Part shown: piece by piece, positions 19,437 to 29,284 of the stretch
Numbering within the stretch: position 1 is the stretch's first letter
Layout: every line of letters starts with the position of its first letter
DNA from: Natrinema caseinilyticum
Lineage (GTDB): Archaea; Halobacteriota; Halobacteria; Halobacteriales; Natrialbaceae
Length of the DNA stretch: 64,000 nucleotides
Reading direction: 5' to 3'
NCBI RefSeq assembly: GCF_024227435.1
Contig: NZ_CP100445.1
Coordinates: 1,981,369 to 2,045,368, forward strand
The notes under the pieces: model-generated
Seen by the model: only the letters and a program-made list of their open reading frames with translations
The model's database searches: none
Told to the model about the DNA's origin: nothing
Program-made: the position numbers and the translations under genes

Positions 19437-21059
19437 ATGGCATGCATGCACAAACCACTACTCGTACCGGAGTTCTTAGACCGGGCGCGGACCCACTACG
19501 GCGACGACGAGGCGGTCGTCGCCACCACGGGAGAACGATTCACGTACGACGAACTCGGCGAGCGCGCCGACCGGTTCTCGGCGGCGCTCGAGCAACGCGG
19601 CATCGAAAAAGGCGACCGAGTCGCTGTCCTCGACCCGAACACGCACTACCACCTCGAGGCGGCCTACGGGATCATGCAACTGGGCGCGATTCACACGCCG
19701 CTGAACTATCGCTTGACACCGAACGATTTCGAGTACATCCTCTCGGACGCGGGCGTCGACGCGATTTACGCGGATCACGAGTACGCCGACCGGATCGAGG
19801 AGATTCGCGACGAGGTGCCGACGGAGACGTTCATCACGAACGACTCGAGCGCCCTGGAGGGTGACTGGGAACGTTTCGACGAGGTTCTCGAGGACGCGGG
19901 AACGGAGTACGACCGGCCGGCGATGAGCGAGGACGAAATCATCACGATCAACTACACCTCGGGGACGACGGGCGATCCGAAGGGCGTCTGTCGCACCCAC
20001 CGCTGCGAGACGATCCACGCCTACCTGCTGGTCGCCCACCAGGAGTTGACCGACGACGACGTCTACCTGTGGACGTTGCCGATGTTCCACGCGAACGGCT
20101 GGGGCCACATCTTCGCGGTGACCGGAATCGGCGCGAAACACGTCTGCACGCGCGGCGTGGATGCCGGGGACATCTTCGAAGCGGTGCGGTCGGAGGACGT
20201 CTCGTACATGTGCGGTGCCCCGACGGTGCTGAACATGTTGGTCGAATATTACGAAACGAACGAACCCGAGACGACCGGCGACGCGGACGTTCGACTGGCG
20301 ACCGCCGGCAGCGCGCCGCCGGAAGCCACGATCAGAACCGTCGAAGACGAGTTCGGCTGGTACCTGAAACACGTCTACGGCGCGACCGAAACGGGGCCGC
20401 TGATCACGACCTCCGACGCGCGGCGACGGTTCGACGACGACAGCGACGACCGGTTTCGGATCAAGAAACGGCAGGGGCTGTCCTTCCTCGGCACCGAGAT
20501 CCGGGTCGTCGACGAGGACGGAACCGACGTCCCGCGTGACGACGAGACCCTCGGCGAAGTCGTCGTCCGAGGCAACCAGATCATGGAGAAATACTGGGAG
20601 AAGCCCGACGCGACCGAGGAGGCCTTTACCGACCGCGTCGAGGGCTACTACCACACGGGCGACCTCGCGACGATCGACGAGAACGGCTTGATCGCCATTC
20701 AGGACCGCAAGAAAGACATCATCATCTCGGGCGGCGAGAACATCTCGAGCATCGAACTCGAGGACGCGCTGTTCGACCACCCGGACGTGGCGGACGTCGC
20801 GGTGATTCCGGCCCCGAGCGACGAGTGGGGCGAGACGCCGAAAGCGTTCGTCGTCCCCGGGTCCGGCGACCCCGACGATCCGGGGGTGACCGAGGGCGAC
20901 CTCGAGGCGTTCACGCGCGAAAAGTTAGCGGGCTACAAGGTCGTCCACAGGATCGAGTTCGTCGAGGAACTGCCGACGACCGCGACGGGGAAGGTCCAGA
21001 AGTACGAACTCCGAAAGGAGGAGTGGGAGGACGAAGAGCGAATGGTCGGCCAGGGATAA
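19437..21059 (+). CDS. AMP-forming acyl-CoA synthetase / ligase
   Basis: A 540-residue member of the adenylate-forming family. INYTSGTTGDPKGVCRTHRC is the ATP-binding P-loop motif, YGATETGPLITT the adenylate motif, YYHTGDLATIDENG the hinge Asp region, and TATGKVQK carries the C-terminal catalytic lysine. It activates a carboxylic acid (probably a fatty or aromatic acid) to its CoA thioester; the substrate is unknown. The first residues (MACMHK) do not look like the family's usual start and probably derive from the island junction. Conserved sequence begins at PLLVPEFLDRARTHYGDDEA. ATGs at 19398 and 19446 are also possible. Confidence 0.88.
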   Translation: MACMHKPLLVPEFLDRARTHYGDDEAVVATTGERFTYDELGERADRFSAALEQRGIEKGDRVAVLDPNTHYHLEAAYGIMQLGAIHTPLNYRLTPNDFEYILSDAGVDAIYADHEYADRIEEIRDEVPTETFITNDSSALEGDWERFDEVLEDAGTEYDRPAMSEDEIITINYTSGTTGDPKGVCRTHRCETIHAYLLVAHQELTDDDVYLWTLPMFHANGWGHIFAVTGIGAKHVCTRGVDAGDIFEAVRSEDVSYMCGAPTVLNMLVEYYETNEPETTGDADVRLATAGSAPPEATIRTVEDEFGWYLKHVYGATETGPLITTSDARRRFDDDSDDRFRIKKRQGLSFLGTEIRVVDEDGTDVPRDDETLGEVVVRGNQIMEKYWEKPDATEEAFTDRVEGYYHTGDLATIDENGLIAIQDRKKDIIISGGENISSIELEDALFDHPDVADVAVIPAPSDEWGETPKAFVVPGSGDPDDPGVTEGDLEAFTREKLAGYKVVHRIEFVEELPTTATGKVQKYELRKEEWEDEERMVGQG

Positions 21060-21412
21060 CGCACGCAAAACACCCTGTTGCACCCGCGTTCGAGTGGAGA
21101 CGAGAGGCGAACGGTTCCGAAGGATTCGACCGTCCCATCCAAGTACCGCCGAATGGTGGTCGGTTCTGGCAGGATCCGGACCACACTGTTTCGTTGGAGA
21201 ATCCGGAGACGGATCGGTCGAGGCGGGAAGCGATGGCCGGAACCCATTCGATACTGCGATCTCGTACGCTCGATCGGTTCTCCGTGACGGTTACGGAGGC
21301 CCCGTTCGATCAGAAATGATAGCATATGCCAAGAGTGAAATGTACTACCTGGAACCAGATAGTGAGGGTTGTTGCTAGTGACTGGATGAAGTAATAACAA
21401 CGGACCCAAACT
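21060..21412. other. Gap without a recognised gene
   Basis: About 350 bases between the ligase and the next small frame. Short frames on both strands have no family pattern and no good start context. The composition falls from GC-rich to AT-richer toward 21310-21410, as in the left part of the island. Confidence 0.5.
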
Positions 21413-21673
21413 ATGAATTCAAGAACCACGGATACTGATTCGGAGGTACTAGCGAGATATCTATCGCGAATCGGAACCGGCACGCAACTGCTCGCCCTGT
21501 TCACGACCTCCGGGGGTATTGTAGCCGCTGACGGCGTTTATCCGGTCGTCTCAGCGTCGTATACGACGATACTCGCCGCAGGTGCGCTCATCTTCGCCGC
21601 CAGTTCGTATTTTGAAGTGAAGGCCCTCGAGGCCCGTCTCGACGCTCGAGAGTCGAGGTCTTGCCCTAAATAA
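21413..21673 (+). CDS. Possible small membrane protein
   Basis: An 86-residue frame starting at an ATG, with a polar N-terminus (MNSRTTDTDSEVLARYLSRI) and two hydrophobic segments (QLLALFTTSGGIVAADGVYP and YTTILAAGALIFAASSYFEV), ending in a charged tail. The hydrophobic pattern is coherent, but no family is recognised. It lies in the island between the ligase and atpD. Confidence 0.4.
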   Translation: MNSRTTDTDSEVLARYLSRIGTGTQLLALFTTSGGIVAADGVYPVVSASYTTILAAGALIFAASSYFEVKALEARLDARESRSCPK

Positions 21674-22059
21674 CCGCTGGGAACGGCATCCGGTCTCCGT
21701 ATAGTATCGATCGGACGGTAAGCAGAATATTGACGCGAAGGGAATGGCTGCGACGGCAACCGCCTTTATCCACGGAAGGTCGCGAACGTGTTGGATTTCA
21801 AACAATCAAATTAATCCCCGCTACAACAACGTGATCAATCCGACGACCGCCGCGACCGAATCCCAGGGACACGCGACGTAACCGATTCGGTTGCGACTCA
21901 CTATCCCCGATCGGTCCGCTTGCGGACTCGAGTCAGCATCCACTGCGCTCGCTCGGAGTAGAGTCACACCGCCTTCACTCCCGGTATCGGACCGCAGGCG
22001 AGCCTGGTCGACGAAAACTGTAAACAGTTATCCGACTGCGGCCGCAATCCCCCCACAAG
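21674..22059. other. Upstream region of atpD, no clear gene
   Basis: A 386-base stretch that must hold the promoter of atpD now that the gene is separated from the main operon. A TATA-like gtaaacagttatcc sits about 30-40 bases before the ATG. A 26-residue hydrophobic minus-strand frame (21821-21901) was noticed but not called. Confidence 0.4.
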
Positions 22060-22776
22060 ATGGCCAACGACGTCAAGCCCACCCGCAAGAACTTGATGGC
22101 GATCGAGGATCGCATCGAGCTCTCCGAGCGGGGACACGGCACGCTCGAGAAGAAACGCGACGGGCTGATCATGGAGTTCATGGACATCCTGGACAAGGCC
22201 CAGGACGTCCGCGGCAACCTCGCGGAGGACTACGAGTCGGCCCAGCAGAAGATCAACATGGCACGGGCGATGGAGGGCGACGTCGCCGTTCGCGGTGCCG
22301 CGGCGGCGCTGGAAGAACACCCGGAAATCACGACCGAATCGAAGAACATCATGGGCGTCGTCGTCCCGCAGATCGAATCCTCGCGGGTCACCAAGAGCCT
22401 CGATCAGCGCGGCTACGGGATCATGGGCACCTCCGCCCGCATCGACGAAGCCGCGGAAGCATACGAGGACTTACTCCAGAGCATCATCCTCGCCGCCGAG
22501 GTGGAGACGGCAATGAAGAAGATGCTCCGCGAGATCGAGACGACCAAACGGCGGGTCAACGCCCTCGAGTTCAAACTCCTCCCGGAACTGTACGAGAACC
22601 AGGAGTACATCGAACAGAAGCTCGAAGAACAGGAGCGCGAGGAGACGTTCCGCCTGAAGAAGATCAAGGAGAAGAAGGAAGCCGAAGAGCGTGAAGAACG
22701 GGAATCCGCGCCAGAAACGGAGCCCGAAGACGAAGACGAGACGGAACTGGAACAAGCGGCTGCAGACGACGACTGA
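22060..22776 (+). CDS. atpD: A-type ATP synthase subunit D
   Basis: A 238-residue central-stalk subunit. [20 protein letters not shown] and the two long helices (to VDALEF-like [13 protein letters not shown]) are typical: an antiparallel coiled coil that rotates inside the A3B3 head. The acidic C-terminal tail ([18 protein letters not shown]) is a halophilic extension. It is separated from atpB by the 5.5-kb island and must rely on its own promoter or on readthrough. A zinc-ribbon DUF6276 gene follows. Confidence 0.95.
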   Translation: MANDVKPTRKNLMAIEDRIELSERGHGTLEKKRDGLIMEFMDILDKAQDVRGNLAEDYESAQQKINMARAMEGDVAVRGAAAALEEHPEITTESKNIMGVVVPQIESSRVTKSLDQRGYGIMGTSARIDEAAEAYEDLLQSIILAAEVETAMKKMLREIETTKRRVNALEFKLLPELYENQEYIEQKLEEQEREETFRLKKIKEKKEAEEREERESAPETEPEDEDETELEQAAADDD

Positions 22777-22838
22777 TCCGGTCGATCACGACCGCCGACC
22801 ATCGACGATCACCGAATCGTTCACACCCGAGTCCGATC

Positions 22839-23291
22839 ATGGCCTGTTCCGAGTGCGGCGCGTCGAGTATTCTCCTTTCGGTTCCCGACGAGTACCGCGA
22901 GTACGCGCCGTCGGAGGCCCCAACGGTAACCTTCTGTCCGCGCTGTCTGAGCCTCGAGCCGGCCCCGCGTTCGGACTCGACCGCGACTGGAGACGATGCG
23001 CCGGACGTGTTCCCGGGCGAGGACGGGGCCGCGGCCGAAAATCCCGACTTTACGCGGGTCAGCGACGCGTTTCCGAGGCGACCCGAGCGTGCGGTTCCGC
23101 TGGCGCTCGCGATCGGCCTGTGTTCGTCGCTGGCGACGAATCGGACCGCAATCGAGTTGCTCCTCAGAGAGGTCGAGCGCCTCGGAGCGGACCCGTTGCT
23201 CGTTCTCGATCGCCTCGGCGACGATCCTTCGGTCGAACCGGCAATCGACCTCGAACGTCGCCGACACCAACTCGAGCAGTTGCTCTACTGA
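22839..23291 (+). CDS. DUF6276 family protein with N-terminal zinc ribbon
   Basis: A 150-residue haloarchaeal protein. Cys3 and Cys6 (CSECG) with the CPRC pair about 27 residues later form a probable zinc ribbon. The C-terminal half is helical (RAVPLALAIGLCSSLATNRT, then a leucine-rich segment). Function unknown. It lies 62 bases after atpD in the same direction and may be co-transcribed. Confidence 0.75.
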   Translation: MACSECGASSILLSVPDEYREYAPSEAPTVTFCPRCLSLEPAPRSDSTATGDDAPDVFPGEDGAAAENPDFTRVSDAFPRRPERAVPLALAIGLCSSLATNRTAIELLLREVERLGADPLLVLDRLGDDPSVEPAIDLERRRHQLEQLLY

Positions 23292-23334
23292 CTCGAATCG
23301 CGCACTCGCGAACCCGATAAGAAATCGCGGGGGG

Positions 23335-23730
23335 TTATTTTCCGGTCGGCCGGACGTTGTCGCTGACGGCCTGTTTCACCTGTAGCGCGGCACTCGCGGC
23401 GAGCCCCCGGGCGACTTCGTCGCGTTCGTCGGCGGTGATGACCTCCTCCGTGGCCGCGTCCTCCAGGTCAGGCGTGAAGCCGGCGCTGACCGGGTGGCCG
23501 ACCGGGGGACGGACCGCAACGGTGACCTGTGGGCCAGTCAGGCTCGTCGAGACGTCGGAATCGACGATGTACTCGTTCGGGAGAAACTCGCGCGTTCGGG
23601 CGGCGATCCGCGAGACGTCACGGTGAAGCAGTCGTTTCTGCGCCCTCGAGAGGTCAGGAACGTCCGCCGCGGCACGCTGTCCAGCCCCAGTCTCGCCCGG
23701 CAGACCTGCGTACGGCGTATTTCCGTTCAT
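23335..23730 (-). CDS. DUF5811 family protein
   Basis: A 131-residue protein beginning MNGNTPYAGLPGETGAGQRA, with a basic helix (LSRAQKRLLHRDVSRIAART) and a compact beta-rich middle. The family is restricted to haloarchaea and has no known function. The inner ATG is preferred; the upstream extension is arginine-rich and reads into the gap before the arginine decarboxylase gene. Confidence 0.75.
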   Translation of the reverse strand: MNGNTPYAGLPGETGAGQRAAADVPDLSRAQKRLLHRDVSRIAARTREFLPNEYIVDSDVSTSLTGPQVTVAVRPPVGHPVSAGFTPDLEDAATEEVITADERDEVARGLAASAALQVKQAVSDNVRPTGK

Positions 23731-23789
23731 GAGAAGTGTGTGCCAGTAGCAACGGGCCGCCGGGTGAAAAGGGTTCGCCTTCGGACAAT

Positions 23790-24269
23790 CTAGAGAATCG
23801 GCTCGCTGTCGCCGTAAACTGCCAGGACGACTGCCGTCGTGTATCGACCCGAATCGGCCTGCTGACTCTCGACGGCGACCTGCGGGTCCGCGAAGCGCCA
23901 CTCGCGAAGTTCCTGGCCCGCGGACAGACCCTCTCGAACTCGTCGTTCGACGTCAGCGCGGTCCATCTCGCCGGCGGTCTCGTAGAACAATCCCGGCCCG
24001 TCGTCGACGGACTGGGACCAGGCGAGCGCGGCGCTCACCCGTCCCGGCCCGGCGGTGGTCGCTCGCGCTTCGACGACCGTCAGTCGTTCACCGGCGGGAC
24101 CGAGGTCCGGTGCGGTCCCGACGGCCTCGACGGAGACACCGGCTGGGATCACGGAGGAGACGGAGACGAGGTTGTAGTTCTCGACGCCGGCTTCGGCGAG
24201 CGCGGCGTCGTAGGAGGCCATCGCCGTGGGGCCCGACGCGGCCCCCCAGACGACGCGAATCGTGCTCAT
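23790..24269 (-). CDS. pdaD: Pyruvoyl-dependent arginine decarboxylase
   Basis: A 159-residue proenzyme. The segment NLVSVSSVIPAGV contains the Ser-Ser bond that cleaves itself to give the beta chain and the pyruvoyl group on the new N-terminus of the alpha chain. The C-terminal glutamate-rich region (GLFYETAGEMDRADVERRV) matches the family. It converts arginine to agmatine, the first step of archaeal polyamine synthesis. The start MSTIRVVWG is chosen as the first conserved residue. Confidence 0.92.
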   Translation of the reverse strand: MSTIRVVWGAASGPTAMASYDAALAEAGVENYNLVSVSSVIPAGVSVEAVGTAPDLGPAGERLTVVEARATTAGPGRVSAALAWSQSVDDGPGLFYETAGEMDRADVERRVREGLSAGQELREWRFADPQVAVESQQADSGRYTTAVVLAVYGDSEPIL

Positions 24270-24428
24270 ACTGGCATTCGGGGGCGGGCGGCGTAAGGCG
24301 TTGCGATCCGCGCTCGTGTCGGAATATCGCAACGGTGATCGCTGAACGGCCAGGATCGGAACCCGAAGACGTGTCGGGAGGTCGTCGAGTGGTAGAAAAC
24401 GAGTCCACACAGCGGGAACGAACGGCTG

Positions 24429-25661
24429 CTATTGATAGAAGTATCCCGCCGACGAAATCACGTCGCTCGAGTCGTCGTTTTCGATCTTCTCCAAGGCCTC
24501 GGCGAAATCGGTATGCGTGACCGTCTCGCGGTCGTTGCGGATGGCGAACATGCCGGCTTCGGTGGCGAGGCTCTCGATGTCCGCGCCGGAGTAGCCGTCG
24601 GTATCGTCCGCGAGGTCGGCAAAGTCGACGTCCCCGGAGACGCTCATTCCGCGGGTGTGGATCTCCAGAATCTGTTCGCGGCCGTCGCGGTCGGGTTCGG
24701 GGACTTCGATGAGGCGGTCGAACCGGCCGGGACGGAGGATCGCGCGGTCGAGCATGTCGAAGCGGTTCGTCGCGGCGATGATGCGAATCTCGCCGCGGGC
24801 CTCGAAGCCGTCCATCTCGGAGAGCAGTTGCATCATCGTCCGCTGGACCTCGGCATCACCGGAGGTCTTCGACTCGGTTCGGCGAGTGGCGATGGCGTCG
24901 ATCTCGTCGATGAAGATGATGGCGGGTTCGCGTTCGCGGGCCATTTCGAAGAGGTCGCGGACCAGGCGGGACCCCTCGCCGATGAATTTGCGGACGAGTT
25001 CGGAGCCGGCCATCTTGATGAACGTCGCGTCCGTCTCGTTGGCGACGGCCTTCGCGAGCATCGTCTTGCCCGTTCCCGGCGGGCCGTAGAGCAAAACGCC
25101 GCTCGGCGGATCGATCCCGACTTCGTCGAACAGTTCGGGCTCGGCGAGCGGTTGCTCGACGGCCTCGCGGACTTCCCTGACCTGCTCGTCGATGCCGCCG
25201 ATGTCCGCGTACGTCACTTCCGGCTTCTCGGTGATCTCCATCGACTGCGCGCGCGCGTCGGTCTCCGCGTTCAGTATCGTCTGGATAGCGAAGGAATCGT
25301 TGACGGCGACGCGGTCGCCGGGTTCGACGCGGTCGACCATCCGGGCGGAAACCTCGGTGAGGACCTCCTGGTTGTTGCCGTGTTGTTTGACGATGACCTC
25401 GTCATCGTCGAGGACGTCTTCGACGGTGGCGATGTACAGCGACGAACTCTTCAGCGTCTCGTTTTCGCGTTCGACACGATCGACGTTCTCCCGAAGGCGC
25501 TTCCGGCGGTCCTCTGCGTCGTCGAGCTGAGCGGTCAGCTGTTCGTTGACGTCGACGAGGTCCTCGTAGTGCCCGCGAAGCGCCTCGAGCCGCTCGTCGT
25601 CGGGAAGGTCGGGGTCGATATCGCGGTGAGGTCGGTCGGGAATAGACGGGCTTCGAGACAT
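24429..25661 (-). CDS. pan: Proteasome-activating nucleotidase (Pan)
   Basis: A 410-residue AAA+ ATPase: N-terminal coiled coil (about residues 20-75), OB domain, then the ATPase domain with Walker A (GPPGTGKT), Walker B (IIFIDEIDAI) and arginine finger region (ILRPGRFDR). The C-terminus FYQ fits the hydrophobic-Tyr-X motif that docks into the 20S proteasome and opens its gate. It unfolds proteins for degradation. Haloarchaea usually carry two paralogs (PanA, PanB); which one this is cannot be decided here. The ATG at MSRSPSIPDRP is used, not the frame start upstream. Confidence 0.95.
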   Translation of the reverse strand: MSRSPSIPDRPHRDIDPDLPDDERLEALRGHYEDLVDVNEQLTAQLDDAEDRRKRLRENVDRVERENETLKSSSLYIATVEDVLDDDEVIVKQHGNNQEVLTEVSARMVDRVEPGDRVAVNDSFAIQTILNAETDARAQSMEITEKPEVTYADIGGIDEQVREVREAVEQPLAEPELFDEVGIDPPSGVLLYGPPGTGKTMLAKAVANETDATFIKMAGSELVRKFIGEGSRLVRDLFEMAREREPAIIFIDEIDAIATRRTESKTSGDAEVQRTMMQLLSEMDGFEARGEIRIIAATNRFDMLDRAILRPGRFDRLIEVPEPDRDGREQILEIHTRGMSVSGDVDFADLADDTDGYSGADIESLATEAGMFAIRNDRETVTHTDFAEALEKIENDDSSDVISSAGYFYQ

Positions 25662-25877
25662 CCTGATATACGCCGATAAGATATCGACAGTAAATGTGCC
25701 TTTGGGTCCCGGCGCAAATTCCGTCATGTGGTATCAACCCACTCCCGGACGGTGCAAGGCGACAGCCGTGGGGAACTCGTCCAACGTATCCGCATCGAAG
25801 CGGTGGTCGGGACCGCCTCGTCGGATCGCGGATCTGTCCGACGAAAATCGGAGAACCGGTGGACTGTGGCCGCCCGG

Positions 25878-27671
25878 TCAGTCGAGCAACGACTCGAATT
25901 CGTCGAGACGATCGCCGTAGGTTTCGAGCGCGCGGTCGATCGGCTCCGAGGAACTCATATCGACGCCGGCGATCCGAAGGAGTTCGAGCGGGTACTCCCT
26001 GGACCCCCGCTGGAGGAAGTCGAGGTAGTCGTCCGCGGCCGGTCGGCCGCGCTCGAGAACGTCGTCGACGATCGCCAGTGCCGCGGAAATACCGGTCGCG
26101 TACTGGTAGACGTAAAACGCCCGGTAAAAGTGAGGGATCCGCATCCACTCGCGGGAGATACGGTCGTCGACGACGGCGGGTTCGTAATACTCCTCTTTGA
26201 GGCCGCGGTACACGTCGTCCAATCGGTCGGCGGTCAGCGGTTCGCCGTCCTCTTCGAGTCGGTGGGTTTCGTGTTCGAACTCGGCGAAGAGCGTCTGTCG
26301 GTACAGCGTCGAACGGACGCGCTCCAAGAATTCGTTGAGGACGTGTTTTCGGAACTCTGGATCGTCGACGGTTTCGAGCAAGTGGTTCGTGAGCAGGGCC
26401 TCGTTGACCGTGCTTGCGACCTCCGCGACGAATATTTCGTAGCTCGAGTAGATGAACGGCTGTTCTTCCTTGGTGAGTTCGGAGTGCATCGAGTGGCCGA
26501 GTTCGTGGGCCAGCGTGTACATCGAGGCGATGTCGTGTTGATAATTGAGCAAGATGAACGGCTGGGTGTCGTACGTGCCGCCCGAGTAGGCGCCGGATTG
26601 CTTCCCCACGTTCTCGAAGACGTCGACCCACTGAGAGTCGAGCCCGTCGGCGACGCGAGACTGGTACTCGTCGCCCAACGGTGCGAGCGCGTCGACGACG
26701 TACTCGGTCGCCTGCTCGTACTCGAGGTCGGGACCTTCGTCCCCGGTCAATGGCATGTAGAGATCCCACATCCGAAGTTCGTCGACGTCTAACGCTCGTT
26801 GCTTCAGTGTTGCGTGGCGGTGAAGTTTCCCGAGATTGTCGTGGACCGTGTCGACGAGGGTGTCGTAGACCTCGACCGGGACGTTCGGGCCATCGAGGGC
26901 GGCTTCGCGAGCGGTATCGTAGTTTCGCGCTCGAGCGGTTTTCACGTCGGCTTTGACGCTGTTCTTGTAGGCGGAGGCGACGGTGTTGCGGACCGATTCC
27001 CACTCGTCGAAGTACGCTTCGTAAACGCGCTCGCGGAAGTCGCGGTCGGGCCGTTTGAGCAGGTTCGTGAAGTTGCTCTGAGTGATCTCGACGGCTTCGC
27101 CCTCGGAGTCCTCGGCGGTCGGGAACTCCATGTCGGCGTTCGAGAGCATGTTGTACACCTCACCCGTCGCACCCGTCACTTCGCTCAGGTCGGCGAGCAA
27201 CGCCTCGACTTCCGCCGAGCGAGTGTGCGGTTTCATCCGGAGGACGTCGTCCACGTAGTGGTCGTACGTCTCGAGGGCGGGTTTCGCGTCGACCATCGAA
27301 TCGAACTCCTCGCGGTCCAGTTCCTGTATTTCGGGATCGATGAAAGAGGCCGAAGACTGGGCTTCGGCCGCGAGCGACTGGGCGCGGGCGGTCAGCCCCT
27401 GATAGTGTTGGTCCGTCGTGTCCTCGTCACGACGCATCCGGGCGTAGGCGACGACCGTCGACACTTCGCGCATGATCTCGTCGCGCAACTCGAGGACGGC
27501 GAGGAGGGTCTCGGCGTCGTCGATGACCTGCCCCTCGTAGGCCTCGAGTTCGTCGACGCGCTCGGCGACGGACTCGTAGGCGGACTCCCAGTCGTCGTCC
27601 GTCGCGTAGATGCTCTCGAGGTTCCAGGTATACTCATCGTCTACCTCGGAGCGGTCAGGAACGGAACTCAT
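25878..27671 (-). CDS. pepF: Oligoendopeptidase F (M3 family)
   Basis: A 597-residue zinc peptidase. TLAHELGHSMHSEL is the HExxH zinc site of M3B enzymes, followed about 25 residues later by the glutamate of EIFVAEVASTVNEALL, the third ligand. It cleaves short peptides in the cytosol and may finish products of the proteasome encoded next door (inference). Length is normal for the family. Confidence 0.95.
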   Translation of the reverse strand: MSSVPDRSEVDDEYTWNLESIYATDDDWESAYESVAERVDELEAYEGQVIDDAETLLAVLELRDEIMREVSTVVAYARMRRDEDTTDQHYQGLTARAQSLAAEAQSSASFIDPEIQELDREEFDSMVDAKPALETYDHYVDDVLRMKPHTRSAEVEALLADLSEVTGATGEVYNMLSNADMEFPTAEDSEGEAVEITQSNFTNLLKRPDRDFRERVYEAYFDEWESVRNTVASAYKNSVKADVKTARARNYDTAREAALDGPNVPVEVYDTLVDTVHDNLGKLHRHATLKQRALDVDELRMWDLYMPLTGDEGPDLEYEQATEYVVDALAPLGDEYQSRVADGLDSQWVDVFENVGKQSGAYSGGTYDTQPFILLNYQHDIASMYTLAHELGHSMHSELTKEEQPFIYSSYEIFVAEVASTVNEALLTNHLLETVDDPEFRKHVLNEFLERVRSTLYRQTLFAEFEHETHRLEEDGEPLTADRLDDVYRGLKEEYYEPAVVDDRISREWMRIPHFYRAFYVYQYATGISAALAIVDDVLERGRPAADDYLDFLQRGSREYPLELLRIAGVDMSSSEPIDRALETYGDRLDEFESLLD

Positions 27672-28187
27672 AGAAGTTGGTTAGAAATGCATGAGGTAAA
27701 GCTTGCCGAACCTGACCGGCGACTGATAGCGAGCGGGTGCGCCACTCGGGCCGCAGGAAGCGATTTTTCGGGACCCGCGTGGCCGCGAACCTGAGAAGGG
27801 CACCGTCCATCGGGCTCGAGTATCAGCCTCCATACAAGTATGGCCTGCAGACGATCGGCAACCGGGATCGTCACGCGGAACGGCTCGTTCGAAGGTGGGC
27901 CGCGACCGCGCCTTACGAAAGTGAGGGCCGCCGTGTCCAGTTTCACGCGCAGGTGGGTGTCTCGCCGTCCCCGCGTCGCCATCGCCGCCTCACTGACGTT
28001 GCATTCCGCTTTCGCGGCCCTCCCCGCCGTGTTGCCGCCGTCGGCTTTCCTGGTCGCGTTTCCGTCATCGAGTCGTCGGTCCGTGCCGTCCTCGAGTTGC
28101 GTCGACGGGTCCAAGTACGGAATCGATGGGGTCTACTCGAGCGGTTCGTCGCACCGTCTGCCGTCGCCACACCGTATCGCGCCCGCC
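27672..28187. other. Gap without a supported gene
   Basis: A 516-base GC-rich stretch between pepF and truA. Frames exist on both strands because of low stop-codon frequency at this GC content, but their products are arginine/proline-rich and show no domain, signal or membrane pattern. The start side holds the pepF promoter. Confidence 0.5.
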
Positions 28188-29045
28188 TCACCGCATGCCG
28201 TCCGCGACCTGCCCGGCCACGCGCGCGCCGGTTCGCCGGTCGATCCGGCGGCGCTCGAACACGGCGCGAGCGCTGGCGGCTGCCGCGTCGTCGATTTCGA
28301 ACTCGAGGTCCGGATAGACCACGTCGGTCAGCACGAGCGGCTCCGGCGGGGCGGGTTCGATCCCCTCGTGGCCGGGGATCGGCTCGGATGCGAAAACGCG
28401 GTCTATCTTCTCGAGTGGCTCCTCGCCGGTGGCGATATCGCGAGCCAGCGAGAGGAGCCGACGGACGAGTTCTCGGGCGAAGCCGGAGGCGCTGACGGTG
28501 ACGACGAGGTAGTCGCCGTCGCGGCTCGCCGCCATCGACGGCGAGCGCTCGGTGTTGTGATCGTCCGGCGTCAGATTGTGGAAATCGTGGGACCCCGACA
28601 GCGCCTCGCAGGCGGTCCGGAATCGATCGTCCTCCAGCGGGGTCGGAACCGTTTCGGACCCCGACAGCGCGTCGGACGGCGCATCGACCGGCGCGTAGAG
28701 GTGATAGGTGTACTCCCGACGTATCGCGTGGTGGGTCGCGTGGAATTCGTCGGGTGCGTCGGCGGCCGCCCAGGCCCGAACGTCGGCGGGAAGTTCGGCG
28801 TTCAGCGCCCGCGGCGTGAGCCAGTCGGGGGACTCGAGTGCGATGGTCTGTGCGAGCGCGGAGACGCCCGCGTCGGTGCGCCCCGCCGCGGCATATCCGT
28901 CGGGCTTGTCCGCGCTCGAGTCCAGGACTTCGAGCGCACGGAGGGCGTCGAAGATGGCGTCCTCGACGGTGGAGACGTCGGGCTGGCGCTGATAGCCGTA
29001 GTAATCCGTGCCGTCGTAGGCGATCCGGAACGCGCGAAGTGTCAT
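28188..29045 (-). CDS. truA: tRNA pseudouridine synthase A
   Basis: A 285-residue enzyme that makes pseudouridine at positions 38-40 of tRNA. AGRTDAGVSALAQ contains the catalytic aspartate. The N-terminus (RAFRIAYDGTDYYGYQRQPD) and the AIRREYTYHLY region are conserved in TruA. Length is as expected for archaeal members. Confidence 0.93.
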   Translation of the reverse strand: MTLRAFRIAYDGTDYYGYQRQPDVSTVEDAIFDALRALEVLDSSADKPDGYAAAGRTDAGVSALAQTIALESPDWLTPRALNAELPADVRAWAAADAPDEFHATHHAIRREYTYHLYAPVDAPSDALSGSETVPTPLEDDRFRTACEALSGSHDFHNLTPDDHNTERSPSMAASRDGDYLVVTVSASGFARELVRRLLSLARDIATGEEPLEKIDRVFASEPIPGHEGIEPAPPEPLVLTDVVYPDLEFEIDDAAAASARAVFERRRIDRRTGARVAGQVADGMR

Positions 29046-29284
29046 CGGATATCGGTTCTCGAGTTGATCCAGCGGAGCCAGCGAGTTATGCTACCCGTTT
29101 TGCTCCCCGACTGGGTCGACTCGAACCCGGTCGTCTCCGGATCGGAGCAGCGGACACGAGTCGACATGAGTCGACGATCGACCCTCGCGAACGCGGGCCT
29201 CTGAAAAAAGCGGACGGCATCGATCAATTCGCCCCTGGCGGGTCCGTCCGCCGGAACGATCCATAGCACTCTTCGGCGGCAAAG

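Noticed and set aside
19156-19458. 100-residue minus-strand frame upstream of the IS-like hairpin, considered as a tnpB remnant
   Set aside because: No transposase zinc-ribbon or RuvC-like motif could be seen; too short and too degenerate to call.
21821-21901. 26-residue hydrophobic frame on the minus strand ending GLITLL
   Set aside because: Looks like a membrane-protein end, but it is too short, has no ribosome site or promoter, and lies in the atpD control region.
27668-28114. 148-residue minus-strand frame between pepF and truA
   Set aside because: Composition without halophile acidity, no motif, no membrane or signal pattern, and no promoter-like element at its start.
29095-29165. tRNA-like ggttcgag stretch on the minus strand
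   Set aside because: The flanks do not fold into T, anticodon and acceptor stems of a tRNA.
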